DNA from: Buttiauxella izardii
Lineage (GTDB): Bacteria > Pseudomonadota > Gammaproteobacteria > Enterobacterales > Enterobacteriaceae
Direction: 5' to 3'
NCBI RefSeq assembly: GCF_003601925.1
Contig: NZ_QZWH01000012.1
Coordinates: forward strand, 1-64,000
DNA: 64,000 bases
Each line of letters starts with the position of its first letter. The first letter of the stretch is position 1. Below are positions 17,302 to 26,700 of this stretch, one piece after another. The notes under the pieces were generated by a model. The model searched no databases. It saw nothing but the letters and a program-made list of their open reading frames with translations, and was not told the DNA's origin. The position numbers were made by a program, and so were the translations under genes.

Positions 17302-19676
17302 GCTTTTGCAACCTCCACGAGCATGGTTTGGTGGGAGTTTCCTTTTGCCAGCGCGGTGATACGCGCGGAACTGAGCACATTGGCGCAGCCGCCGTGGTCG
17401 ACACCGTTAGCATCCGGCTGCCACCACGCACCCGCCTGCATGGCGACCACGCCGGGCATAATGCGCTGAGTGACTTCAGCGGTAACCTGCGACACGCCGC
17501 GATCGTTATGAATGCGCACACTGTCGCCCTGCGCAATTGAGCGTTTTTGCGCATCCAGCGGGTTGATCCACAGTTTCTGCGTCTGCACTTCTTGCAGCCA
17601 CGGGTTGGCATACTGCGTGGAGTTGGCGCGGTTTTTACCTTTCCAGGTGATTAATTGCAGCGGATATTTCTCGGCCAGCTTATCTTCCGGGCCTTCATGC
17701 GCCGGAACGTAATGAGACAGGGCCGGAATTTCCGGATGATCCATTTGGTACAAGCGCTGCGAGAATATTTCGATTTTCCCCGACGGCGTTGGGAATGGAT
17801 TATTTTGCGGGTCACTAATATTGTCGGCAAAAGCGATGTGTGGTTTGCCTTTAAATAAATGGCGGCGCGTCACTTGCAGCTCGTCGAATGTCGGCAAATG
17901 CTCGTCAGGCATGGCTTTACGAGTATTTTCCCAGATTTGCGCAATCCACTGTTTCTCATCACGCCCAAGGCTAAACTCTTTTTCGATGCCCAGTTTCGCG
18001 GCGACTTCGCGCAGCCAGTCGTAATCCGAGCGGCGTTCAAATTCAGGCTCGATCAGCTTTTCGGAAAGAATAAGATAATTGGCGGTACCCCAGGTTTCGC
18101 CAATGTTCCAGCGTTCCATAAAGCTGGTTTCTGGCAGCAGCAGATCCGCATATTTCGCGCTCGGGGTGAGATATAAATCGCTGGCAACGATGAACTCAAT
18201 TTTCGATTCATCTTCCAGAACCTTGATCGCCTGATGAATATCCGGGTTTTGGTTAGCCAGATAATTCCCGGCGAGGGAAAACAGCATACGGATATTACTT
18301 TTCAGCTCCTGCGCATCGGTCAGGCCATCTTCTGGCGTGACTTTGCTGGCATCATCAGCCGCCTGTACCCAGTTCATCACCGAGATTTTTTCTTTGATTG
18401 GGTTGTCCGGCATTTCCGGGCCGGTGGTGAATTTACGGTTGCCGATACCCCCGTAACCGCCTGCCCAGCCCCCTTTTTTACCCACGTTGCCGGTAATGGT
18501 GGCGAGTAACGTTGAGCCACGCGCGGTACGTTCGCCGCAGTTATGCCTTTGTGGCCCCCAACCTTGTATCAACGCCGCAGGTTTGGTGGTGGCGTAATCA
18601 CGCGCCAGTTGGCGAATAGTCTGCGCCGGAACATGGGTAATCACTTCGGCCCATTCCGGGGTTTTCTTAACGCCGTCTTTCGTGCCCATCAGGTATGCAA
18701 CCAGCGATTCATTGGCTGGAATCCCTTCCGGCATCGAACTTTCGTCAAAGCCGAGGGTGTATTTTTCAATAAAATCTTTGTCGTGCAGATTTTCACTAAC
18801 GATAACAAACATCATCGCGTCCATCAGCGCGTTATCCGTAGACGGGCGCAGCGGGATCCATTGGTCAGCCAGCGAAGAAGCGGTATCGGAATAACGCGGG
18901 TCAACCACGATAAAGCGCGTGCCGTTTTGCTTCATCTGCTGGAAGTAATGGTTGGTATGGCCAAAAATGGTTTCCGTCGGGTTATGGCCCCACAAAATCA
19001 CCAGCGGTGTATCGCTCAGCGTATCCAGCGTGTTTCCGCTGGCTGGCGTTCCGTAGGTATAAGGCGTCGCCGCCGCCGTGTTTCCCATACTCACCGAATG
19101 GTAAGACTGGAGGTATCCGCCGGTGAGATTCAGCAGACGGCGCACCATGGTGTCGCCAGAAAACGCCCCGCCGCTGACCGCCGTTCCAACGTGTACATAG
19201 CGTGACGCTGGCCCGTACTGTTGCGCGGTACGCTTGAGATTATCGGCAATCAGCGTGGTCGCTTCATCCCAGCTAATGCGTTCAAACTTGCCTTCGCCAC
19301 GTTTGCCGACGCGCTTCATCGGGTATTTCAAACGATCCGGGTGGTAGACGAATTTACGGTAGCCTCGTCCACGCACGCAGGCGCGCATAATCGGCATTTC
19401 CGGGTCTAAATCGGCGTCGGGTTGGGTGGTAATTCGGGTGACAACACCTTGCTGAACATGGGCGCGGATATCGCATTTTCCGCCACAGTCGAAGGTGCTA
19501 CAGGTGGGAATAATTCGTTCAGGGAGAGCCTCAGCATTCGCAGCAGAGCGGGTGGTATTTACGGCATTCACAAATTTAACGCCGACAAAAGGTACTGCGG
19601 CTAATGCACTCGTGGCCTTAACAAAATGGCGGCGCGAGATCCCTGAACAGGCGTCGTCATTATTTTTATTCGTCAT
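17298..19676 (-). CDS. dmsA: DmsA-like molybdopterin oxidoreductase catalytic subunit (Tat-exported)
   Basis: Start at 19676 (MTNKNND) gives 792 residues with a twin-arginine signal SRRHFVK followed by a hydrophobic stretch. The frame runs 22 codons further upstream, but those precede a normal Tat leader. The FeS motif near the mature N-terminus reads CSTFDCGGKC with the fourth Cys in RACVRGRG. The spacing is C-x4-C-x3-C, unlike the CTVNCGSRC (C-x3-C-x3-C) I recall for E. coli DmsA. WGHNPTET and QGWGPQRHNCGE are cofactor-binding landmarks of the DMSO reductase family. The physiological acceptor (DMSO, TMAO, selenate or other S/N-oxide) cannot be read from sequence. It heads the dmsABC-ferredoxin operon. 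I found no convincing FNR palindrome upstream. Confidence 0.86.
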   Translation of the reverse strand: MTNKNNDDACSGISRRHFVKATSALAAVPFVGVKFVNAVNTTRSAANAEALPERIIPTCSTFDCGGKCDIRAHVQQGVVTRITTQPDADLDPEMPIMRACVRGRGYRKFVYHPDRLKYPMKRVGKRGEGKFERISWDEATTLIADNLKRTAQQYGPASRYVHVGTAVSGGAFSGDTMVRRLLNLTGGYLQSYHSVSMGNTAAATPYTYGTPASGNTLDTLSDTPLVILWGHNPTETIFGHTNHYFQQMKQNGTRFIVVDPRYSDTASSLADQWIPLRPSTDNALMDAMMFVIVSENLHDKDFIEKYTLGFDESSMPEGIPANESLVAYLMGTKDGVKKTPEWAEVITHVPAQTIRQLARDYATTKPAALIQGWGPQRHNCGERTARGSTLLATITGNVGKKGGWAGGYGGIGNRKFTTGPEMPDNPIKEKISVMNWVQAADDASKVTPEDGLTDAQELKSNIRMLFSLAGNYLANQNPDIHQAIKVLEDESKIEFIVASDLYLTPSAKYADLLLPETSFMERWNIGETWGTANYLILSEKLIEPEFERRSDYDWLREVAAKLGIEKEFSLGRDEKQWIAQIWENTRKAMPDEHLPTFDELQVTRRHLFKGKPHIAFADNISDPQNNPFPTPSGKIEIFSQRLYQMDHPEIPALSHYVPAHEGPEDKLAEKYPLQLITWKGKNRANSTQYANPWLQEVQTQKLWINPLDAQKRSIAQGDSVRIHNDRGVSQVTAEVTQRIMPGVVAMQAGAWWQPDANGVDHGGCANVLSSARITALAKGNSHQTMLVEVAKA

Positions 19677-19811
19677 CGCATTTACTCGAAAAGAAAATGC
19701 ATTATCTGGTTGGTAACTCTTTCTCGTTATGCGTGGAATCAATGGGCGGGGATTACAGGAAGCTTTTAGGAATGTAGCTAATTAATGGTGAAGTTAATTT
19801 ATAAAGAATTG

Positions 19812-19840
19812 GGCGGGTAAACATTCATCATTTACCCGCC
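19812..19840 (-). terminator. Terminator-like hairpin after the chemoreceptor gene
   Basis: Perfect 10-bp stem GGCGGGTAAA/TTTACCCGCC with a 9-nt loop, 10 nt past the stop of the leftward chemoreceptor gene. The T-tract is imperfect (AATTCTTTA). Confidence 0.55.
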
Positions 19841-19849
19841 TGATAATAT

Positions 19850-21523
19850 TTAGAACGTCGCCCAGTTATCGTCTTCGTCAATGATTGCGCGAGGTTTTAC
19901 AGCGGTTTTCTTCGGTTTTTCAGTCGCCACTGTCACATTATGAGGTTGATTATTTAAGCGGAAAATCCCCACCGCCGCCGTCAAGCGCGCGGCCTGCTCT
20001 TCCAGAGAACTTGCTGCCGCCGAGGCTTCTTCAACCAGCGAAGCATTTTGCTGCGTCACGTTATCCATCTCGTTTATCGCAATGCCAACCTGTTGAATGC
20101 CACGGCTTTGCTCATCCGATGCGGCGGCAATTTCTTGCATAATATCGGTGACGCGGCGCACCGCACCGACGATGCCGGTCATCGTTTCGCCCGCATGTGC
20201 TACCTGGCTTGAACCGTTATCAATCAGCGAGACGGACTCGCTGATAAGCCCTTCGATCTCTTTCGCGGCCTGGGCGCTGCGCTGGGCCAGAGTGCGGACT
20301 TCCGTTGCCACGACCGCGAATCCGCGACCTTGCTCACCGGCTCGCGCTGCTTCTACCGCCGCATTCAGCGCCAGAATATTGGTCTGGAACGCGATGCTGT
20401 TAATCACTGCGGTGATCTCGGAAATTTTCTTCGAACTGGCGGAGATATTGTTCATGGTGCTGACCACACCGGAGACAATGCGCCCGCCATCGCTGGCTTT
20501 ATGCGAGGCTTCTTCCGCCAGTTTGGTGGCGTGATGGGCGTTATCCGCATTCTGTTTCACGGTGGCAGTAAGCTGCTCCATGCTGGCGGCGGTTTCTTCG
20601 AGCGCGGCAACTTGCTGTTCAGTTCGGGCAGACAAATCCGTGTTGCCCGCCGAGATTTCACCCGTACCCTGATAAATCGCTTCGGCCCCCATGCGCACCG
20701 CACCCACGGTGTTCACCAGAGAGTTTTGCATCTCCTGCAAGTTCTGGTTCAGCTTGCCGATTTCGCTATTACCAAAAGATTGCGGTGCCAGGGTTAAATC
20801 CCCCTGAGCGATGTGTTCGATGCGTGTCGCCGCTTGTTGCAACGGTTGAATCACCACGCGACGCAAAACCACAAAGGTGAAAATCGTCAGGAATAACGCT
20901 AACGCAAAGGCACCCGCCATCAACATCACGCTGAGGTGCGAGCGAGTTTGCGCCTGCTCTTTCAGCGCTTCGGCACGTTCGGTGCGGATTTGCGCCGCCT
21001 TCACTAACACGCTGCTGTAATCCGCATCGAGCTTACGCGCTTCTTCGTTTTCATGGTTGATGATCGCCTCAAACATGCCGTTTTTGGCATATTTCATCAT
21101 CGGCGCCATGCCTTTATTCAGGTAATCCTCAAAGCGGGTGCGCAACTCGTTATCCAGCACGTCGCCTTCTTCCGCTTTGTCGGCTCGAGCCATGTAAATG
21201 TTGAAGCTGGCCTGCGCTTGTTTGATCAGGCGGTCAGCCTCGGCGATATTAAATTTCATATCGTCCATGTCCGCCACGCGCCCTGCCGCCCCGGCGTGAA
21301 TGATATTTAACCGCGCGCTGCGCAGATTCGCCGAGCTGTCGGAAAGGCCGATTCGCACCTGGATTTCGTTAGTCACATCTTGCAGCGCCTTGTCGCTCTG
21401 AATCAAAAAGAAGCTGGCAAGCCCCACGCACAAAGCGAACAGGATCAAAATCCCCGCAAGTATTGAGGTGAAAAGTGGCACTAGCCGGATGTGATGCCAG
21501 AATCGAACGGTTATTTTTGCCAT
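19850..21523 (-). CDS. Methyl-accepting chemotaxis protein
   Basis: 557 residues from ATG 21523. TM1 is about 14-41, a periplasmic four-helix ligand domain about 42-196, TM2 about 197-220, then HAMP (RRVVIQPLQQA...) and the cytoplasmic hairpin with the invariant tip EITAVINSIAFQTNILALNA. It ends in NWATF, the pentapeptide tether for CheR/CheB (NWETF in Tsr/Tar), so it should be a high-abundance, fully adapting receptor. The frame extends to 21571, but that upstream ATG lies inside a sigma-28 -10 box, so 21523 is chosen. The ribosome-binding site there (AAGGA) is unusually close to the ATG. The ligand is unknown. Confidence 0.85.
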   Translation of the reverse strand: MAKITVRFWHHIRLVPLFTSILAGILILFALCVGLASFFLIQSDKALQDVTNEIQVRIGLSDSSANLRSARLNIIHAGAAGRVADMDDMKFNIAEADRLIKQAQASFNIYMARADKAEEGDVLDNELRTRFEDYLNKGMAPMMKYAKNGMFEAIINHENEEARKLDADYSSVLVKAAQIRTERAEALKEQAQTRSHLSVMLMAGAFALALFLTIFTFVVLRRVVIQPLQQAATRIEHIAQGDLTLAPQSFGNSEIGKLNQNLQEMQNSLVNTVGAVRMGAEAIYQGTGEISAGNTDLSARTEQQVAALEETAASMEQLTATVKQNADNAHHATKLAEEASHKASDGGRIVSGVVSTMNNISASSKKISEITAVINSIAFQTNILALNAAVEAARAGEQGRGFAVVATEVRTLAQRSAQAAKEIEGLISESVSLIDNGSSQVAHAGETMTGIVGAVRRVTDIMQEIAAASDEQSRGIQQVGIAINEMDNVTQQNASLVEEASAAASSLEEQAARLTAAVGIFRLNNQPHNVTVATEKPKKTAVKPRAIIDEDDNWATF

Positions 21524-21567
21524 GTCCTTGGTTTCTCTTTTTATGTAGGGAGGTTGCTGTAAGGAGG

Positions 21568-21594
21568 TCATCGGCCTTGAGAAACAAAAGGTTG
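21568..21594 (-). promoter_or_regulatory. Sigma-28 (FliA) promoter of the chemoreceptor gene
   Basis: On the minus strand CAACCTTT, an 11-nt spacer and GCCGATGA match the flagellar consensus TAAAGTTT-N11-GCCGATAA (5/8 and 7/8, exact spacing). It places the transcript start about 40 nt before ATG 21523. Confidence 0.6.
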
Positions 21595-21768
21595 AGCGAA
21601 ACGTTGCCGTTTTGTGGCGCGGTTAACAAATCACTGGCGAAAGGTTAACCCGATCACAGTTATCCATGATTTTTGTGCGGCTTACATAGAAGTTAAACAG
21701 GAGTAAACTCTAAGTAACAGTAAATGGCGTAGCCGCGTGCGGCACCCACAGGACAATGAATAAGCGTT

Positions 21769-24066
21769 ATGAAATTTAAATCTGCCATCAAACCCTATCA
21801 TGCTGCGGCTGGCGGCTGGGGTTCACTCGAAGCCACCACCCGTTTTGTTATCGACAGCAAACACGCCCTGAAAAACCTGCGCAACTTGATGCGCATGAAC
21901 AAAGCCAAAGGGTTCGACTGCCCCGGCTGTGCGTGGGGCGATGATAATAAAAGTACTTTTAGCTTCTGTGAAAATGGCGCAAAAGCCGTGACCTGGGAAG
22001 CCACCCGCCGCTTTATCGACCATGAGTTTTTCGCCCAGCACAGCGTCAGCAAGCTCTATCAGCAAAGCGATTATTTCCTTGAATATCAAGGGCGACTGAC
22101 CGAACCGCTGCGCTATAACCCGCAGACCGATCATTATGAAGCGATTAGCTGGGATGACGCATTCGCGCTCATCGGCCAACATATCAAGGCGCTGGATAAC
22201 CCGAACCAGATGGAGTTATACACTTCCGGGCGAGCCAGCAACGAAGCCTCTTATCTGTATCAAGTTTTTGGGCGCATGGTCGGCACCAACAACTTCCCGG
22301 ACTGCTCGAATATGTGCCACGAAGCCAGCGGCAGCGGCCTTAAGCGCAGTATTGGCGTCGGTAAAGGCACCATCCATCTGAACGATTTTGATAAAGCCAA
22401 CGCGATTTTCGTGTTTGGGCAAAACCCTGGCACCAACCACCCGCGCATGTTGCACAGCCTGCGCCACGCCGCCGAAAACGGCGCACAAATCGTCACCTTT
22501 AATACGCTGCGTGAACGTGGTCTTGAGCGTTTTGCCGATCCGCAAAAACCGCTGGAAGTGGTAACGCCGCTGGCGGGCAATATCAGCACCTATTATTACC
22601 AGCCGAATTTAGGCGGTGATATGGCGGCGATTCGCGGCATGGCAAAAGCGCTGCTCGAAACACACCGTCAGCAACTGGCGAACGGCGATGCGGGCATTTT
22701 TGACCAGGCGTTTATTGATGAAAACACCCATGGCATCGAAGCCTGGTTTGCGGAAATCGACAACACCAACTGGGCGCACATCACGCAGCAATCCGGCCTG
22801 AGCGAGCAGCAATTGCGTGATGCCGCCAGCGTATGGCAGCAGGCCGAGCGCGTGATTTGTACCTGGGCGATGGGTATTACTCAGCATAAACATTCGCTCA
22901 ATACGGTGCGCGAAATCGCTAACCTGCAATTGCTTGGCGGTCATTTGGGTAAACCGGGTGCCGGACTTTGCCCGGTGCGCGGCCACAGTAATGTGCAGGG
23001 CAACCGCACAATGGGCATCGACGAAAAACCGTCAGCCGCCCTGCTGGATAGCCTCGCCGCGCATTTCGAGTTTGAACCGCCACGCGCCCAGGGCCATAAC
23101 ACCGTTGAAGCGCTCGCCGCGATGCTGCGCGATGAAGTCAAAGTGCTGATTGCGCTGGGTGGCAATTTAGCCGCCGCCGCACCGGACAGTCCGCGTACCG
23201 AAGAAGCATTACAGCGCTGCGGCCTGACGGTTCACATCAGCACTAAACTGAACCGCAGCCATCTGGTGCCGGGCAAAGCGGCGTTGATTTTGCCGACGCT
23301 TGGGCGCACCGAAGAAGATATGCAGGCCAGCGGGCGGCAGTTCATCACCGTTGAGGACTCGTTCAGCATGGTTCACGCTTCCGAAGGCATCGGGAAACCC
23401 ATTGCTGATACACAGCGTTCGGAAACCGCGATTGTCGCCGGAATTGCTGATGCGGTTTTGGGGAATGAGAAACTCGACTGGCTGGCACTGGCTGATGATT
23501 ACAATCTGATTCGTAACCATATTGCTGCCACGCTGCCGGGCTTTAAAGATTTCAATCAGCTGTGTGAAAAACCCGGTGGTTTCTATCTGGGAAATGCCGC
23601 CGCCGAACTGCGTTTTAATACGCCATCCGGCAAAGCCGAATTTAGCGCCGCCCCGCTCCCTGACTCGTTATTCGGTAAATTGAACGCGCCGTTTACGCTG
23701 CAAACTTTGCGCTCGCACGACCAATACAACACCACGATTTACGGGCTGGATGACCGTTACCGTGGCGTTTACGGGCAACGAGAAGTGCTGTTTATCAACG
23801 CAGAAGATCTGGCGGAACTTGGACTGCAAGACGGCGATTTAGTGGATATCGAAACTGTCTGGAATGACGGAATCACACGTAAAGTCAGCGGCTTCAAAAT
23901 CGTGCCGTATAACATTCCGCGCGGCAACCTGGCGGCTTATTACCCGGAAACGAACCCATTGGTTCCTTTAAGCAGCGTCGGCGATGGCACGGGTACGCCA
24001 ACGTCAAAATCTGTACCGGTGAAAATTAGCCGCTCCGCGTCCGTAGAAACTCAACGTATCGCCTGA
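21769..24066 (+). CDS. ydeP: YdeP-type FdhF-like molybdopterin oxidoreductase
   Basis: 765 residues, close to E. coli YdeP (759) throughout: AAGGWG start, FDCPGCAW, NNFPDCSNMCHEASGSGL, IGVGKGTI, NPGTNHPRML, PVRGHSNVQG, TVEDSFSMVHAS, and RSHDQYNTTIYGLDDRYRGV. The family is a cytoplasmic bis-MGD oxidoreductase linked in E. coli to acid resistance, with no defined substrate. Cys in NMCHEAS takes the place of the selenocysteine of formate dehydrogenase H (my alignment by eye). CPGC near the N-terminus is the remnant cluster motif. There is no signal peptide. It is divergent from the chemoreceptor. Confidence 0.9.
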   Translation: MKFKSAIKPYHAAAGGWGSLEATTRFVIDSKHALKNLRNLMRMNKAKGFDCPGCAWGDDNKSTFSFCENGAKAVTWEATRRFIDHEFFAQHSVSKLYQQSDYFLEYQGRLTEPLRYNPQTDHYEAISWDDAFALIGQHIKALDNPNQMELYTSGRASNEASYLYQVFGRMVGTNNFPDCSNMCHEASGSGLKRSIGVGKGTIHLNDFDKANAIFVFGQNPGTNHPRMLHSLRHAAENGAQIVTFNTLRERGLERFADPQKPLEVVTPLAGNISTYYYQPNLGGDMAAIRGMAKALLETHRQQLANGDAGIFDQAFIDENTHGIEAWFAEIDNTNWAHITQQSGLSEQQLRDAASVWQQAERVICTWAMGITQHKHSLNTVREIANLQLLGGHLGKPGAGLCPVRGHSNVQGNRTMGIDEKPSAALLDSLAAHFEFEPPRAQGHNTVEALAAMLRDEVKVLIALGGNLAAAAPDSPRTEEALQRCGLTVHISTKLNRSHLVPGKAALILPTLGRTEEDMQASGRQFITVEDSFSMVHASEGIGKPIADTQRSETAIVAGIADAVLGNEKLDWLALADDYNLIRNHIAATLPGFKDFNQLCEKPGGFYLGNAAAELRFNTPSGKAEFSAAPLPDSLFGKLNAPFTLQTLRSHDQYNTTIYGLDDRYRGVYGQREVLFINAEDLAELGLQDGDLVDIETVWNDGITRKVSGFKIVPYNIPRGNLAAYYPETNPLVPLSSVGDGTGTPTSKSVPVKISRSASVETQRIA

Positions 24067-24167
24067 CACCCTGCATTTACCGGGTAGTTTTCAACTGCCC
24101 GACTTCCCGCCGCTAGTAAGTTACCAATTCGCAATAAATGCGAAATTTCTCATTAACAACTTTGCAA

Positions 24168-24234
24168 TATCATAACGGAAGATTATGATAGCCACACAAT
24201 TAACCATTTGGTTCGTTACGCGGTTTTATCATAA
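24168..24234. promoter_or_regulatory. Repeated TATCATAA sites upstream of gcd
   Basis: TATCATAA (24168-24175) and TTATGATA (24183-24190) form an 8-bp inverted repeat with a 7-nt centre. A third copy, TATCATAA, lies at 24227-24234, 37 nt before the gcd ATG. The layout suits a regulator-binding region; the protein is unknown. Confidence 0.3.
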
Positions 24235-24270
24235 AGAAGCAAAAGGAAAACGCTTCGACAGGAGAACGTT

Positions 24271-26661
24271 ATGGCAAGTTACACACCCCCTCGCGGCCTG
24301 GCATTAGGGCTGCTCTGGGTTCTCGGCGGGCTGATGGCGCTGATTGGCCTCGCCATTGGCATCGGCGGAGCGTATTTAGTCGCCCTTGGCGGAACCGGGT
24401 ATTTCTTAATTATGGGCATCGTGATGCTCATTTCCGCCGTTCTGATTTTGAAGAAAAAAACCTCCGGCCTGGTGCTTTATGCCCTCGCATTTATTGGCTC
24501 AATCATTTGGGCCATCAATGATGCGGGCTGGGATTTCTGGCCGCTATTTTCGCGCCTGTTCACTTTCGCGGTGCTGGCATTCCTGGCCGCGATTGCATGG
24601 CCGATTTTACGCGCCGCCCACAGTCATGTGCCGGTAAAAAAAGGCCCGGCTTATGGCATCGCCGCCCTGCTCGCGGTGTGTATGCTGGTGAGTGCTGGCT
24701 GGATGTTTGTGCCGCAGGTGCAAGTCGCTACCAATGAAGATGTGCCGGTGAAACCGGTTGCGCCGAATGAAGCGCAAAAAGACTGGAAACACTGGGGCAA
24801 CACCACTCACGGCGACCGTTTTGCCGCGCTGGATCAAATCAATAAAGGCAACGTTTCAGAATTGAAAGTGGCCTGGACAGCGCATACCGGGGATATTCCG
24901 CAAAGTAATGGTTCGGGTGCGGAAGACCAGAACACGCCATTGCAGGTCGGCGACACGCTGTTTGTCTGCACGCCGTACAGCAAAGTGCTGGCGCTGGATG
25001 TCGATTCCGGCAAAGAAAAATGGCGTTTCGACAGCCACGCGACTGCACCAAACTGGCAGCGCTGCCGTGGTTTAGGCTATTTCGAAGAAACCACACAGAA
25101 AGCCGCGGCAACGCTGGCTGAGCCCGCGCAACCTGCTGCGTGCCCTCGCCGCTTGTTCCTGCCGACTACCGATGCGCGTTTGCTGGCAATTAATGCCGAT
25201 AACGGCAAGCTGTGCGAAGACTTTGGCGATCACGGTACGGTCGATCTCAAAGCCGGTATGGGCGAAGTCAAACCGGGTTACTACCAACAAACGTCCACGC
25301 CGCTGGTCGCTGGAAATGTGGTTGTGGTGGGTGGCCGCGTGGCGGATAACTTCTCCACCGGCGAGCCTCCGGGCGTGGTTCGCGCTTACGATGTGCATAC
25401 CGGGAAACTGGCGTGGGCGTGGGATCCGGGTAATCCGGCGATTACCGGCCTGCCACCTGAAGGGCAAACTTACACGCGCGGCACGCCAAACGTGTGGTCT
25501 GCGATGTCTTACGACGCCAAACTGGGGCTGATTTATCTGCCGACCGGTAACGCGACGCCTGATTTCTTCGGCGGCACGCGCACGGTGCAAGATGACAAAT
25601 ACAGCTCATCTATCGTTGCGGTCGATGCGGCAACCGGACAGGTACGCTGGCATTTCCAGACCACTCACCACGATTTGTGGGACTTCGATTTACCGTCGCA
25701 ACCGCTGCTGTATGACCTGCCAGACGGCAAAGGCAGCACCACGCCGGTCATCGTGCAGACCTCCAAACAAGGCATGATTTTCATGCTCAATCGTGAAACG
25801 GGTGAACCGGTCGCGAAAGTGGAAGAACGCCCGGTTCCGCAAGGCAATGTTGAAGGCGAGCGCTACTCGAAAACCCAGCCGTTCTCGGTGGGTATGCCGA
25901 TGATTGGTAACGAAACGCTGAAAGAGTCGGATATGTGGGGTGCCACGCCAATCGATCTGCTGATTTGCCGAATCGAGTTCAAAGGCATGCGCCACGAAGG
26001 TGTTTATACGCCACCAGGCCTGGATCGTTCCCTGCAATATCCGGGTTCACTCGGCGGCATGAACTGGGGCAGCGTTTCCGTTGACCCGAACAACAGCCTG
26101 ATGTTTGTCAATGATATGCGTCTGGGGCTGGCGAACTACATGGTGCCGCGCGCCAATGTGGCGAAAAACGCCAGTGGTATCGAGATGGGTATTGTTCCGA
26201 TGGACGGCACGCCGTTTGGCGCAATGCGCGAGCGTTTCTTGTCTCCGCTGGGGATTCCCTGCCAGAAACCTCCGTTTGGCACTATGTCGGCGGTTGATTT
26301 GAAATCAGGAAAAGTGGTGTGGCAGGTTCCGGTTGGCACCGTGCAGGACACCGGCCCGCTCGGCATTCGTATGCATCTGCCGATCCCAATCGGTATGCCG
26401 ACACTGGGCGCGTCGCTGTCTACGCAATCCGGCCTGTTGTTCTTCGCGGGTACGCAGGATTTTTATCTGCGCGCGTTTGATACGGCAAACGGCAAGGAAA
26501 TCTGGAAATCACGCCTGCCTGTGGGCAGCCAGTCCGGCCCGATGACGTATGTGTCACCGAAAACCGGCAAGCAATACATCGTGATTAACGCAGGCGGAGC
26601 GCGTCAGTCTCCAGACCGTGGCGATTACATTATTGCTTACGCGTTGCCAGACGCGAAATAA
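24271..26661 (+). CDS. gcd: Membrane-bound PQQ-dependent glucose dehydrogenase
   Basis: 796 residues, the same length as E. coli Gcd. The N-terminal about 140 residues hold five hydrophobic helices (ubiquinone-reacting anchor). The rest is the periplasmic eight-bladed PQQ propeller (opening DWKHWGNTTHGDRFAALDQI, then GTPNVWSAMSYD, FQTTHHDLWDFD, and the end KTGKQYIVINAGGARQSPDRGDYI). It oxidises glucose to gluconolactone in the periplasm and feeds electrons to ubiquinone. No pqq biosynthesis genes lie in the window. AGGAG stands 6 nt before the ATG. Confidence 0.95.
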   Translation: MASYTPPRGLALGLLWVLGGLMALIGLAIGIGGAYLVALGGTGYFLIMGIVMLISAVLILKKKTSGLVLYALAFIGSIIWAINDAGWDFWPLFSRLFTFAVLAFLAAIAWPILRAAHSHVPVKKGPAYGIAALLAVCMLVSAGWMFVPQVQVATNEDVPVKPVAPNEAQKDWKHWGNTTHGDRFAALDQINKGNVSELKVAWTAHTGDIPQSNGSGAEDQNTPLQVGDTLFVCTPYSKVLALDVDSGKEKWRFDSHATAPNWQRCRGLGYFEETTQKAAATLAEPAQPAACPRRLFLPTTDARLLAINADNGKLCEDFGDHGTVDLKAGMGEVKPGYYQQTSTPLVAGNVVVVGGRVADNFSTGEPPGVVRAYDVHTGKLAWAWDPGNPAITGLPPEGQTYTRGTPNVWSAMSYDAKLGLIYLPTGNATPDFFGGTRTVQDDKYSSSIVAVDAATGQVRWHFQTTHHDLWDFDLPSQPLLYDLPDGKGSTTPVIVQTSKQGMIFMLNRETGEPVAKVEERPVPQGNVEGERYSKTQPFSVGMPMIGNETLKESDMWGATPIDLLICRIEFKGMRHEGVYTPPGLDRSLQYPGSLGGMNWGSVSVDPNNSLMFVNDMRLGLANYMVPRANVAKNASGIEMGIVPMDGTPFGAMRERFLSPLGIPCQKPPFGTMSAVDLKSGKVVWQVPVGTVQDTGPLGIRMHLPIPIGMPTLGASLSTQSGLLFFAGTQDFYLRAFDTANGKEIWKSRLPVGSQSGPMTYVSPKTGKQYIVINAGGARQSPDRGDYIIAYALPDAK

Positions 26662-26671
26662 GCCAAAAAAA

Positions 26672-26699
26672 AGCGGGTGCCCTGGCACCCGCTCTGTTT
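26672..26699. terminator. Bidirectional terminator between gcd and the DppA-like gene
   Basis: AGCGGGTGCC (26672-26681) pairs with GGCACCCGCT (26684-26693), with an A-run before and a T-run after. It serves two convergent genes. Confidence 0.88.
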
Positions 26700-26700
26700 T

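Noticed and set aside
19677-19849. FNR site upstream of dmsA
   Set aside because: Only a half site (TTGAT) is visible; no TTGAT-N4-ATCAA palindrome.
21524-21571. Upstream start of the chemoreceptor at 21571
   Set aside because: That ATG is part of the GCCGATGA -10 box of a FliA-type promoter.
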